Below the pieces are notes generated by a model. That model saw only the letters and a program-made list of their open reading frames with translations, did no database searches and had not been told where the DNA came from. The position numbers and the translations under genes are program-made. From Saccharina japonica (Eukaryota; Sar; Phaeophyceae; Laminariales; Laminariaceae), in the NCBI GenBank assembly GCA_008828725.1, contig MEHQ01000693.1, positions 1 to 64,000 of the forward strand: a DNA stretch of 64,000 bases, read 5' to 3'. Below, piece by piece: positions 46,440 through 58,072 of the stretch. Positions within the stretch are counted from its first letter, which is position 1, and each line of letters opens with the position of its first letter.

Positions 46440-46573
46440 TGTGCTCCTGTGTACACATGTTGGGTGTGTGGGTGGGTGAATGGGTGGGTGGGTGTGTGCG
46501 TGGGTGGGTGTGTGTGGTTTTTGTTGTCGTTGCTGTTGCTGTAGTTAGTTGTCGATCTGTTGTTTGTCACACC

Positions 46574-46616
<43 letters not shown>

Positions 46617-46617
46617 A

Positions 46618-46666
<49 letters not shown>

Positions 46667-46680
46667 TACTACTGTTGTTG
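46440..46680. repeat. GGGTG-rich stretch and (CTA)n microsatellite
   Basis: A TGGGTGGGTG tandem (46465-46515) is followed by about 30 CTA triplets interrupted once (46572-46665). The open frames here encode only poly-Leu or poly-Thr. Confidence 0.85.
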
Positions 46681-48571
46681 TACTACAGCACAGATAGTCA
46701 CGGAAAAGGCATATATCACACCCACAGCAGGCAGCGCAGCGCCGTGCTGTGAGCCGTGCTGCTGTGTTTTCTCTTCCTTTCGAATATAGAGCTTTTTGTT
46801 GTCCTGGAGCATGAATCTCTATCTATCTACTACCTTTGCAGGTCGCCTGTACTTTTTTTTTTTACTTTTCGTGGTGTACGACTGCTGCTGTCGTGTCGTA
46901 GGTGTTTTGCCATATTCTTCTCCCTCTTCCGCTAAATTAATTAATTATACCCCCCCCTACACACATACATCTATATTTATTAATTATTATGTATTATACG
47001 TACCAGTACCTGGTACGTACTATATTACAAAGAAACCTTTTGCTAATCTTATCCCCTTCCTGCTTCGCCGCCTGTGGCCACCATCCTATGTGTTGTCGTT
47101 CGAGTGGCGTGTGGTGCGAGGTGCGAAGGGAGAAGGGTATCTTGAGACTACCGATGCCGAATTCGTTTTTTTTTTTGTCATCGACGGGTGTCACAACTGA
47201 CAATAGTTTACAGTGAAAAAAATGACTGTAAGGGAAGTACATCTCTTACAATTCAAAAACCAATATTCTACAAATAGTAGACCCACTCTATCACGTCAAC
47301 TCGTCGGAACACTATAATATAATAGTATACCTGGTACGTTTATTTTAGACTGTATAATTTTAATTTTAATTTAATTTAAATTATTTCTCCCCCCCACAAA
47401 TAGACACACACTTCCTGAATTCTACAGCCTCAGATTGTGTCCCCCTCATACGGGATGTACATCCCACATGAGGGCATATAAAATCCGTAAGTACGCGCGA
47501 TCGAAGTATTACACTCAGCTAGCAAAGATGAGCTTCGACGAAATCCTCGAGCTCACAGCTGTTGTTTTTTCCAGTACTCCTGCAGTACGATACAGAGCGG
47601 TAGGCGGGTACTGTACGTTCAGTCGTACGTACGTACAGCAGTTCGAATTTCGCTGCCTTGCACCATGAATCTCTTGGCATTTTCAAGTCGGTCCTTGCAC
47701 CACATCGTGGGCCTCTCCTGCCCCTTTCGTTGCACGAGCGTAGCGGACGGCGTCAGCCGCCCTCGCAGTGGAGCTTTGCTCTCCTACGTAGCGATATTTT
47801 TTCGTGCTGGAAGATAGATACCTGGTATTCACTTTCTGTCCTGTATTTATTTGCCGACATATATATGGAGCTCTTGGCATTATCAAGTCGCCAGTTGTAA
47901 CTAATTGATGTTCCTCTTTTACCCTTTTCACATTATTTTAATATTAAATAAAATTATTATAAATACGTCAGCTGTGAGTTATATTCTTCCTTCCGCGAGC
48001 GTAGCGGGCGGCGTTAGTCGCCCGCGCAGCGGAGCCCTTGTCTACCCTATGTGAAGATATACCACGGTCATGAATACCATGGACACCTACTACTACTGTG
48101 ATCAGCAATGTGACTCGTTGTACATATACGAGGGGTCGTACTCGGTTGTCTTCGTCCTTCTGCTTGCTCCCGTGTAATACATGCCAGGTATACTACTTGT
48201 ATCACGGCTACGTACTACTACTACTACTACACTACTACTACTACGACTACTACTGCTGACTACTGCTGTACACTGTACACACATTCTTCATGAAAGATGC
48301 CCCTGCAAGGGATTTGCATCCAACGATCTCAACGTGAAAAATAGTAAAAATAAAAAATAAAAATCCTCCGAGCAGGGGGGGGGGGGACAAACGTCTATTT
48401 CGAAATGATAAAATGCCGAAAGATCGAGTGGAACTCCCGTGGCGGATTTTTTCTGGAAACGGGCGGCGGCCTTCGATTTTCGATCGGTGACCACGTAAAC
48501 CATCTCTCTCGAGTCTTTCACGACAAGGTGGGCCGGAGTAAACCCAGTGCCGAACTTGCAGCAGTCCAATC

Positions 48572-48687
48572 ATGGCAGCGATGATCGGCCAGAACCCATT
48601 CGGTGCCCACGGAGACATTATGGGAGCCTCGCCTGAAGACGATCAAGGAAAGGCAACGCTCTGCGAGGAAATCAAGAACAGAGCAAG
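48572..48687 (+). CDS. TPR-Aha1 co-chaperone, exon 1
   Basis: The ATG at 48572 opens 38 codons plus two bases, ending KATLCEEIKNRA at a GTATGT donor (48688). The leftover AG joins the G that opens exon 2, giving EEIKNRARAEFGRKNLPQAE, which is the first helix pair of a TPR. This phase fit across 11.6 kb is why exon 1 is assigned to this gene. Residues 1-25 (MAAMIGQNPFGAHGDIMGAS) look unstructured, with no signal peptide. The protein is probably cytosolic. An intermediate exon cannot be excluded, but none is needed. Confidence 0.65.
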
Positions 48688-49309
48688 GTATGTACGATTC
48701 TCGCCCGAGCACCACTCTTTGGTTGTCGCTGCCTTACGCAGCCGAGCAGGGCTAGGGATGCAGATGGACAGGCTGGCGGGCTGTTGAATCCTGGGCCACC
48801 CCATCTGTAGCTTCCGTACGGCTGGAAGAGACACGGGTTGGTGGCAATGTCATTTCGAGTTGACATCGTATATACATACCTCGGAAACGAGTATATACGA
48901 CACGAGCTTATGATACACAGACGACAAGCTACTGCTCTATACGAGAGTATCGTATTTTATGTACGGGGCTGAACGCGGCGGACTATCGAGTCGTCGACGA
49001 GCAGCGGCAAAGGTATTCTTCCGCCGAAAACACCGCACACACCCGCACGTACCATCTATGATATCATATGATATGGCACGTTCTTGTCGTTGGTTTCGAC
49101 TAACGTCCGCGGTGTCATTTCATAGTAGAGAGCTTACCGCTCCGCATCCGCAATCGAAGCAGCACCCGACAGCAGAGCGTCTACTCGTCGTCTTCGTATA
49201 CCTCTGCGTCCAGTACATCATGGCAGCAGCAGTACAGCAGTACTACTACTCGTACAGCTGCTGCTGTAGTATTGAAATCATTCCAACATCAACATTAACA
49301 TTCCAAACC

Positions 49310-49690
49310 TCGGACAGATCATGATCTATCGATCTATCTACAGGGCAGTAGATCATCTACTGTAGCTTCCCACCTGCCGTTGTGAGAGGGTGTGCAGGAT
49401 CTACATGTAGTACAGATCCAACCCAGGAAATATGTGCCATCACGCTATTACCTAATAGATCATGCAGATAATATTACGGGTCCCATGCTGCGACACGAGC
49501 TCGAGTATACAGAATGTATGTTGTCCAATATCAATGTTATTAATGTTGATAAACGCGACGACTCCGAAGGGATTCGTTAAGTATCTTGTACTATTACCAG
49601 GTACCAGGTACGGAATAGATCTGCTCTGAAAGATCTAGAACATCAAGTGGAACAATAAACCGACGATCTGTGCGAGGTGTGAAAAAGACA
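49310..49690 (+). repeat. Dispersed GATC-rich repeat, copy 4
   Basis: It has ACAGATCATGATCTATCG, ATCTACTGTAGCTTCCCACCTGCCGTT, GTGCAGGATCT, GATCCAACCCAGGAAATATGTGCC and TAGATCATGCAGATAAT in family order. It ends GATCTGTGCGAGGTGTGAAAAAG. Non-coding. Confidence 0.6.
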
Positions 49691-49711
49691 TTCCAACCAC
49701 CACACGTACAG

Positions 49712-49910
49712 TTTGGTCTCCTCTTCACGAAAAATGCTTGTTCACTACGTAGTAGTATCCCGTGGCGCCCACGGGGGAGGTGAGCGAACTCAGACGGGTC
49801 TCTCCCTCGTCCATTTCCCCCTGCCCCCCCTCCCCCGTCTCCTATTCCAGCTATTGTACGCGGCTGACCTGCCCCCCACTCTGGCAGACAACCTCAACAG
49901 CCAAAATCCC
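49712..49910 (+). repeat. Direct duplication, left copy (200 bp)
   Basis: The segment TTTGGTCTCCTCTTCACGAAAAATGC through GACAACCTCAACAGCCAAAATCCC recurs at 50599-50792. Differences are a few bases and a short insertion (TACGTAG). The two copies flank a 5'-truncated poly(C)-tailed retroposon and a CTG microsatellite. Confidence 0.85.
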
Positions 49911-50034
49911 CTCTTCCGGCTGGTGTACGCAGCTGATCTGCCACCCCCTGGCAGACAACCTCAACAGCCGAAAGCAACCCAAACACACAAACCAAACACA
50001 AACATAAACCAGTTGCGAAACCCCCCCCCCCCCT

Positions 50035-50219
50035 GGCGGCCTTAGCAGGATGCAGCTCACCCTCCATGCGACTCGCCCAATACCTCACGGCGCTTCGCGC
50101 TTGGTACAAGCAATGTCTGCCTGGTTGGTGAAAACCCAACGTGCTCCGTCCCGGCATTGTAGGGATGCGAGGGTCTATGGTCATACGACTACGGCCGTGC
50201 ACAACATGAGTACACCCCC
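50035..50219 (+). mobile_element. Poly(C)-tailed retroposon, family A, 5'-truncated copy 2
   Basis: It starts abruptly at GGCGGCCTTAGCAGGATGCAGC just after a run of 13 C and CT. It continues to ACAACATGAGTACACCCCC. Only the 3' 185 bp of the roughly 525-bp family are present, a truncation from the 5' side as expected for target-primed reverse transcription. Confidence 0.75.
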
Positions 50220-50374
50220 TTCCATCTCTCGCCCCCTCCCCCCCGCCCCTTTAAGCTCCTTGCTCGTGACGCAATCGGGTGGGTGGGTGGGTGGGTGGGA
50301 GATTGCGATCAACGAAACACCACGTGCTGTCTCCCTACTTCCTATGATCCTGCCGTCGACTCTGTCTACGGCTG

Positions 50375-50465
50375 GCTGCTGCTGCTGCTGCTGCTGCTGT
50401 ACTGTTGTTGCTGCTGCTGCTGTGCTGCTGCTACTGCTGCTGTTGTTGCTGCTGTTGCCCTTGTT
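50375..50465. repeat. (CTG)n microsatellite
   Basis: CTG/TTG triplets with interruptions. The poly-Leu, poly-Cys and poly-Ser frames crossing it are not genes. Confidence 0.9.
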
Positions 50466-50598
50466 GTATCGACAAGCTGCGTATGCCCTCCCTTGGCCTT
50501 TCCGTCCCAGATACCCTCTACTGGAACCACCCCCCCCCCACTGTTCCAATTTTTCTCTCCGTTCCGCCAAACTCCAGACTGCTACGACATTCTTCTAC

Positions 50599-50792
50599 TT
50601 TGGTCTCCTCTTCACGAAAAATGCTTGTTCATTAGTAGTATCCCGTGGCGCCCACGGGGGAGGTGGGCGAACTCAGACGGGTCTCTCCCTCGTCCATTTC
50701 CCCCTGCCCCCCTCCCCCGTCTCCTATTCCAGCTATTGTACGCGGCTGACCTGCCCCCCACTCTGGCAGACAACCTCAACAGCCAAAATCCC
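50599..50792 (+). repeat. Direct duplication, right copy (194 bp)
   Basis: Counterpart of 49712-49910. The copies are nearly identical, so the duplication is recent relative to the surrounding repeats. Confidence 0.85.
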
Positions 50793-51030
50793 ATTCAGAA
50801 GCCGCGTTCTCCGCCTAACCCCCCCTCCCCGCTCCGTGGTACAAGGAGGAAAGGGATGTGCTTGAGGAGGAGATGAGGAAAATAGACGAGTGTGACATGG
50901 AGCAGTTTGGTACACTAAATAGTAGCGAGAAAACGATCGCTATCTTAGGAGATAAACGGTGGCCAAAGGAGGCAGAAACAGGAAGTGGATCAAATTAGCA
51001 AACCGTTTCTTTGTAATTTATGGAAACAAC

Positions 51031-51160
51031 GTAATGAGCGCCCAAGTGTTGGAGGTGTCTCTATTAGGAGTAGGAACGGTGCTCCGTCTCGAAAGGGATG
51101 CGTGGTCAATGGTCAAATGACTAAGGCAAAGCAACGAATGAGTACTCCCCCCTCCCCCCC
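51031..51160 (+). mobile_element. Poly(C)-tailed retroposon, subfamily B, copy 3
   Basis: It runs GTAATGAGCGCCCAAGTGTTGGAGG, TAGGAACGGTGCTCCGTCTCGAAAGGG to GAATGAGTACTCCCCCCTCCCCCCC. This and the 60993 and 14471 copies are the longest of the subfamily. Confidence 0.7.
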
Positions 51161-51164
51161 TGTC

Positions 51165-51243
51165 TTGCTCCGTCTCGAAAGGGATGCGTGGTCAATGGTC
51201 AAATGACTAAGGCAAGCAACAAATGAGTACGCCCCCCCCCCCC
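51165..51243 (+). mobile_element. Poly(C)-tailed retroposon, subfamily B, truncated copy 4
   Basis: It begins TTGCTCCGTCTCGAAAGGGATGCG five bases after the C tail of the previous copy and ends AAATGAGTACG followed by 12 C. The head-to-tail arrangement through a C tract suggests insertion into the older tail. Confidence 0.7.
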
Positions 51244-52016
51244 TCCTCTACACACCCCACCTCGTCCCTTGCCCCGGCTGCCGACTCGACCCACCTGTCC
51301 TGCCCACCAGCACTCTAGAGACCCACAGGGGATCCTCCACGTTCGACCTCACATACCCCATAAACGCCTGCGAAGCCCATCTCCCCCCCCTCTGAATCAC
51401 CCATGGTGGAGCCCCCATCTCCGCAAGCCTGGTGGAGCCCCCATCTCCGCAAGCCTCGTTGCTCCTCCTATCCTCCCCGAATGCAGATCGAGTTCTTCCG
51501 GTTTCACTTCCGCCACCGCCCCCTTCCCTTGCGATCTCCATTTCTCTCCCACCCTCTCCAGCCCGGTCTTCAAGCAGAATGTTGCCTGCCCTCTAGTCCA
51601 CACCTTCCACTCCCCCCCGCTCCTGTAGGCCATCAGGGGGGCGCTCTCCCCCCCCGGGATCCTGGACTGGTAGTACTCGAACAGCTCCACCAACAGGTCC
51701 ACCACCAGCCTCCGCCCCTGACCAGGGCGAATACAGACCACGATACCGTACCTGGTATACGCGATTGTACGCCCCAGCGGTCGTTTTTCACCCAACCGAC
51801 ACGTGCGAACGAAAAACGAAACCCGGCCTTTCGATCGGCAGAAGAAGTGTAGATCTGGGACGGAAAGAGGTTACAGCCAGCGAGTAATGACGCGGATCCT
51901 CTTCAAGCTCCGCTTCCTTTCCTACCCCCGCAACCGAACAGTATCTCTGAAAATGGCCGAATCCTTTGCCGACATTATTTTTGATGCAGTAGCGAAAGAG
52001 CCCCCCCCCTCCCCCC

Positions 52017-52540
52017 ACCAATATATTATATATTTATGGGTTGGGTTGGCGTCGCCTGGCGACGACGCTGTAAAACACGCCTCTCACTGCGTGAGCTAGA
52101 CAACCAGGGTACCGTTTTTTTTCTTGTTTTTTTTTGGCGGTTACCCAAGGCTGGCGGTCGAGTAGATAATTTGTGCGGGGTCGGGAACCTCAACTCCGCA
52201 CAAGGGGAATGATCATATCACGTAGTGTGTATATGGTAAGGCACCCAGAGGCAGATACATAGTAGTACCCATTGCTGTCTCTGGAAGTGACCACACCAGA
52301 AATTAAATTAATTCATTGGAGGCTGTCGTCCATATGCACGTCCGCCTCAGAGGCGGTTCTTAGCAGGATGCAGCTCACCCTCCATGCGACTCGCCCAATA
52401 CCTCACGGCGCTTCGCGCTTGGTGCAAGCAATGTCTGTCTGGTTGGTGAAAACCCAACGTGCTCCGTCCCGGCATTGTAGGGATGCGAGGGTCTATGGTC
52501 ATATGACTACGGCCGTGCACGACATGAGTACACCCCCCCC
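52017..52540 (+). mobile_element. Poly(C)-tailed retroposon, family A, near full length copy 3
   Basis: It starts ACCAATATATTATATATTTATGGGTTGGG and ends GACATGAGTACA followed by C. The C-tract patterns CCCCCCCCCTCCCC on the left and CCCCCCCCTCCCC on the right are near-identical and read as a target-site duplication. It lies inside the recombinase region of the DIRS-like element, so it is younger than that element. Confidence 0.8.
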
Positions 52541-55199
52541 TCCCCTGCGAACAATTCCGATGCCCTCAGCAACAGCTGATACGATAGGGCCAACCCAATC
52601 CATGCTATCCTCCCCCCCACGCCCCATTCGTCTACGCGCTCCTCCATCACCTTGATCATTTCCCATGTTAGCGGTCTCCTCACCCGCGTCTGGTTCCCTG
52701 CCTCCACGTGCGCCCTCTTGATCCCCTTCCTCACCGCTTTGATCCTGAAATGTTGCAGCGGCAATGACAACCCCACCCACTGTTCGTGGTAGAAGTTCAC
52801 CGCGATCAGCTTCCCCGCCACGGTCGCCTCCTTGTTCTTCCTCTCCGCACACCAGTAGGCCATGAACTCCGTCAACTCGTCCACCAGCTCCCACTCGCTC
52901 ATTCCCCGCCCCAACCAATTCCCCTTTCCTCTCAGGACCCTCCAGCCCACCCACATCCTCCAACCTTGCGCATAAGTCTTCCGAGTCGACCTCGCAACTC
53001 GTCCGAGTGCGTAGCTGCGCGCAAACTCTCCAAACACATCTCCGTCCCTTCCTTCCCGAGCTCCTGGGCCTGCCAAACGACCGTGAGACGTTCTGCGGTC
53101 AGCCTGGTCTGAATTTCATCCTCCTTCCACCTCGTTATCCCGTCGGCCAGTACGTTCTCCACCCCCCGCACATGCTTCGCCTGGAAACTCCACCCCCCTA
53201 TCCGCTCCAACACTCCCATAATCCTCATCATCCCCCCCGACCTCTCTTCACCTCTCCCCCCCTCGCAGTGAATACCCACTGCACCGCCGACGAACTATTC
53301 CCTCTCATCAGCACCGGCTCCCCCTCCTTTTCTGGCCTGTATTTCCTGATCACTATCATCACGTAGGCTGTCACCACTATCCCCATCAGCTCCAGAACGT
53401 TGATGGACAAACGGAATATGCCCCCGCCCTTCCCGCTGTTAATCGTCCTTTTCCTCTCCTCCTCTGACAAGTTGTATCTCCAGTACACGCCCGTCTCCAG
53501 GCACAGCCCCCCAACTGCCTCGAACGAAGCGTCCGAAAACCAGGTCCCCTTGTGGGCCTGCTTCACGAACCTGAAGAACGGTGCCGCCAGCTTTTCCCCC
53601 TCCCCGGCCATGCCCTCCTTCAGGCACCATCTCCACCACCCCACGTCCTCCGTGAACTCCTCCGTCAGCCTCAGCACCCTGTTGGCTTCCGATTTCCTCC
53701 TGCCCCCCCCGCCCCCCGCGTCTCTTTCTCCTTCCCATTCAGATGCAGCTTGCTCAGCTGCAGAAGCCGCCGCACGAAATACCTCCCCGGTCTGATCACG
53801 TACGCCACATGGTGCAGCTTCCCTGCCAACACGAGAACCTCTCGTACTGTCGCCGTGCGCCTCCCCTCGGGCCACTCTCCCAGCAGCTCCTGCAGCTCCC
53901 TGACCTTCCTGGCTGGCAGTGAAATCGTCATTTTTTCCGTATCCAGGTCGAATCCCAGCACTTCTTGCTGCGGTGCCCAATCCGTGACCTTCCTGTGCGA
54001 CAGCAGGGGCTCCTCCCCTTCCGCCCTCTCCCCCATAGCCTGAAAATGAATCGATGCCAGCGATTGCGCCAGCGCTAGGCATCTCCCCCCGTCTGGTTCC
54101 CACTGTACCTCCACCGAGACCGCGTCGTCCATGAAGAAAACCACCCACGCGGTGTCCTCTGCCCCTCCACCCTCTACCGCCCCTACTGTGCAACCCTCTG
54201 GAAGCGGTTCCGCCACTACCCCCGTATCCGCTGCGACCCGGACATGTGCTGTGGCCGCCACTCCCGCTGCCAAGATCGTCGCCGATGCTCGGGTCGTTTG
54301 TCGCTGCGCCTGTTGAATGGCACTCGCTATCACCCCCCAGCACCCAGGACTCCCCCTCCACCCGAACTGCAACCGCAGGTCGACGAACAGGAAATCCCCT
54401 AGGACATACCCGAAGTTCGCCGCCCCCGCCGGATCCACCCCCACCTGCCGAAATGCACTCTTCACGTCCATCTTCTGAATGAGGATCCTCCTTCCTCTCC
54501 CAATTTTTTCCCGTGGCCCCAGAACCCTCCGCACTATCTGAAGCATTACGTCCGCCAGGTGGCACTCCAATTCTCTGTTCCCAGTACGTAGTCTCGTTCA
54601 CTGGCCGCCCCCCCTGCCCCCTTCCTTCCGGTTCGTTACTGAATGTCGCATCGTGGATTATCCTCCTCTTCCCTTTCTCTTCCACCACCCCCACTGGGTT
54701 CACCCGCAGGCCTCGAATCAACCCCGCCAACCTCACCGGGACCACAACTGCTCTCCCCGTCTTGACGTCACCCACCGGTTTCTCCCACACCTCGATCGCG
54801 TGTCTGTCGGCGCTACTATGGTTCCCGTACGCCAGCTCGCGCTCGAGGTTTCCCCCAGGGCCTACGTCCACCGGCACACCCACCCTCGCGACCCGCTCCA
54901 ACCGTGAAAACTGGTCGACATTGTGCTGTTCCTTGAAAAACTTCGTCACCCGCTCCGCATCAATATGGGTTGCCAGCAACCCCCCCCCCCAATCCTCCAC
55001 ACCACCTTCGCTAAATCTCCCCCCTCCTGTTGTAAAATAACCCCCCCAACCTCTGCCACCACCCGTAACAGCTGATTCCGTTCCTCCGCATCGTCCCCTA
55101 TCTTCCCCAAACGCCCCAACGCCCCCTTCCAGCGCTGGATCTCTCGCTCCACTACCACCCTCGCCTGTTGCCCCTCCCGTCGCGCTGAGCGGTTGCCTC

Positions 55200-55950
55200 G
55201 CACCCTCTCCCTCGTTTCATGCACGGCCCTGCCGTGGTCCCCCCCTCTTGGTTCGTGTACAGCCCCACCGCTCGTCTCCATTCTCGTTCTGTGCACGGCC
55301 CCGCCGTGTTCTTCCCCTCTTGGTCCGTGTGCGGCCCCGCCGCTCGCCTCCATTCTCGTTCTATGCACGGCCTCGCCGTGTTCTTCCCCTCTTGGTCCGT
55401 GTGCGGCCCCACCGCTAATCTCCCTTCTCGTCCTGTGCCCGGCCCCGCCGTGTTCTTCCCTTGTTGGTCCGTGTGCGGCCCCGCCGCTCATCTCCGGTCT
55501 CGTTCTAAGCACGGCCCCGCCGTGTTCTTCCCTTCTTGATCCGTGTACGGCCCCGCCGTTCTTCCCCCTGCTCGTTCTCCGCACGGCCCCGCCGTGTTCT
55601 TCCCCTCTTGATCCGTGTGCGGCCCCGCCGCTCATCCCCATTCTCGTTCCCTGCACGGCCCCGCCGTGATCCTTCCCTCTTGGTCCATGTGCGGCCCCGC
55701 CGCCCGTTGCTCCCCTGGTTATGTGCGCGGCGCCGCCGCGCACCCCTCCTCTTGTCCCGTGTGCGGCCCCGCCGCGTATTTCCACCCCCGTACCGTACAC
55801 GGCCCTGCCGCGCACTTCCCCCTTCGTTTCGTGCTCGGTCCCACCGCGCCCTTCCCTGCCCCTTCCCTGTACGACCCCGTCGCGTACCTCTCGTCTCGTT
55901 CCGTGCGCGGCTCCGCGCACACTCGACCCCCCGTTCCTTGCGTAGCCCCG
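55200..55950. repeat. Minisatellite in DIRS gag-like region, about 60-66 bp unit
   Basis: Around eleven imperfect units contain GTGTGCGGCCCCGCCGCTC and a CACGGCCCCGCCGTGTTCTTCCC segment. They encode Gly/Ala/His/Arg repeats on the minus strand. Several plus-strand frames stay open through it, but these are compositional. Confidence 0.75.
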
Positions 55951-56487
55951 CCACGCTCGTCCCGACCCGTCCCTTGTACGGCCCCGTTGCCGCCTTCCCT
56001 ACCACACCCACCGCCCGTCCTCCCATGTGCCTCCCCGATGCCAAACACTACCCCCCCTTCCTTCTGCGCTACCCCTTTCCGACACACCCACACACACACC
56101 CCGTCCCCCCCTCACCCCTTCTTACCCTTCCGCTCCACCGCACCTGAGTTGACAGTTTTGATGGACCTTGGCACCGGGCCCTCCGCTGCGATGGTCTCCC
56201 AGCCGTCCCGGTCCGCGCAGTGTCCTCCACCTTGCGCCTGCGCCTCCCCCCACCTCCGCGTCACTCCGGCTGGCCCTGCGGAACCGCAGAGCCCGTGTCC
56301 TCATTCACGCTTCCTCCTTTTCTCTCCCCCTCTCCGTCCCTATCCCTGGTTGGCCGCTCCTCCCTCCGTCCCCCCTTATTCTTCTCGTCCCTTGCTCGCT
56401 TCCCCCCACATGCTCAAACTTGCAGTCCCCCCACTTATTCATGAACGGGCAGTACCCGTCTTCCTTGAAGAAATGGCACTCCCTGCT

Positions 56488-56506
56488 GGCCCATGTACCT
56501 TGGCGT

Positions 56507-56564
<58 letters not shown>

Positions 56565-58072
56565 CCCCCCCCCCCCCCCCCCCCCCCCCTTTCCCCGCCC
56601 CCCTTCTTCCAATCCCCCTATAAATATTTTATATATTTATAGGTTGGGTTGGCGTCGGTTGGCAACGACGCTGTAAAACACGCCTCTCACTGCGTGAGCT
56701 CGACAACCAGGGTACCGTTTTTTGTTTTGTTTTTTTTTTTGGCGGTCACCCATGCTGGCGGTCTTGTTAGATCATTTGTGCGGGGTTGATAACCTCATCT
56801 CCGCACAAGGGGAATGGTCGTATTACGTAGTGTGTATATGGTAAGGCATCCACGAGGCAGATACGTCGTGATACCCATTGCTGTCTCTGGAAGTGGCCAC
56901 ACCAGAAATTAAATCAATTCATTGGAGGCTGTCGTCCATATGCAAGTCCGCCTCACAGGCGGTTCTTAGCAGGATGCAGCTCACCCTCCATGCGACACTC
57001 GCCCAATTCCTCACGGCGCTTCGGCTTGGTGCAAGCAATGTCTGCCTGTTGGTGAAAACCCAACGTGCTCCGTCCCGGCATTGTAGGGATGCGAGGGTCT
57101 ATGGTCATACGACTACGGGCGTGCATGATATGAGTACCCCCCCCCCCCTTCTTCCAATTGTACTCCGCTCTGATGTGCAGTGGCGCCAACTGCAACCACG
57201 TCCCCGTTTCCTGGAATGTAGGATCCGGCAGTGGTCCAGCCTCCCTCGCCGTCGGCCACGTAGTTCCCCTCCATTTCAGCTTCATGGCCGTCATCCGCAC
57301 CGCCTCCTCCAGCCTCATCAGGTCCGCATTGAATTGCTTCGTGAGCTTTTCCTCCAAGGCCTCCGTCTTCGCCACCCTCTTGTTGGTCACAAATAAATGG
57401 TTTATCCCTTCCTTCACCCGCTGGGACTGATTTCCCCACTGCATCTCCACCCGGCTTGCCGCCTCCCTCCCCATCCTTGTGTTATCATCCGTCGCGAGCG
57501 TCGCCATGAACATTATCACCCCCATCGCCCCTCTACCCTGTCCCTGTCCGGAAGCGGGTAGAGGCGGCGATGGGGGTGATTATGTCCATGGCCACGCTCG
57601 CGACGGATGACAATACTCAGATGGGAAGGGAGGAGATAAGCCGGGTGGAGACGCAGTGGGGGAATCAGTTCCAGCGAGGGAAGGAGGGGATACACCATTT
57701 TTTCGTGACCAGCAGGAAGGTGGCGGAGACGGAGGCCTTCGAGGTAGAGTTCACGAAACACTTCAATGCGGACCTGATGAAGCTGGGAGAGGCGGTGCGG
57801 ATGACGGCCATGAAGCTGAAACGGAGGGGAACTACGTGGCCGACGGCGAGGGAGGCTGGACCGCTGCCGGTTCCGACCTTCCAGGAAACGGCGGCGTGGT
57901 TGCAGTTGGCGCCACTGCACATCAGAGCGGACTACAATTGGAAGAAGGGGGGCGGGGAAAAGGGGGGGGGCGGGGGACGCTGAGGGCAATCGCCGAGGAG
58001 GAGAGGGGTGGAGGGAGAGGGAGAGGGAGAGGGAGAGGGCAGGAGAACGGGGGGGGGGAGAGCGCCAAGGTA
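56488..58072. repeat. Inverted duplication, arms about 510 bp
   Basis: The right arm 57555-58072 is the inverted counterpart of 56488-57539 minus a retroposon inserted in the left arm. The outermost shared sequence is ATGTACCTTGGCG and the innermost is CCATCGCC-CTCTACCC. Arms are separated by only about 15 bp, and both encode the same gag-like block (GVIM-MATLATDDNT) in opposite directions. C/G homopolymers in the arms have diverged in length (70+ C at 56513-56589). Confidence 0.88.
56614..57142 (+). mobile_element. Poly(C)-tailed retroposon, family A, copy 4 with TSD
   Basis: It begins CCCCCTATAAATATTTTATATATTTATAGG and ends GATATGAGTACC followed by a C tail. It is flanked by CCCCCCTTCTTCCAAT (56598-56613) and CCCCCCTTCTTCCAAT (57143-57158). 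The uninterrupted site survives in the inverted arm: the complement of 57935-57963 reads TTTCCCCGCCCCCCTTCTTCCAATTGTAGT. This fixes both borders and shows a duplication of about 16 bp. Confidence 0.9.

Larger units (their letters stand above)
42597..48571. other. Intergenic region, helicase / TPR-Aha1 gene
   Basis: These 6 kb should hold the helicase 3' end and the TPR gene promoter. Visible features are a pogo-like MITE, a tandem array (44390-44985), a (CTA)n microsatellite and a pair of similar segments (GAGCGTAGCGGACGGCGTCAGCCGCC near 47730 and GAGCGTAGCGGGCGGCGTTAGTCGCC near 47998). No additional gene is supported. Confidence 0.45.

Noticed and set aside
55536-56676. Plus-strand ORFs of 203 and 353 aa
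   Set aside because: They run through the minisatellite and the poly-C tract of the retroelement fossil in antisense and are Pro/Arg-rich by composition.
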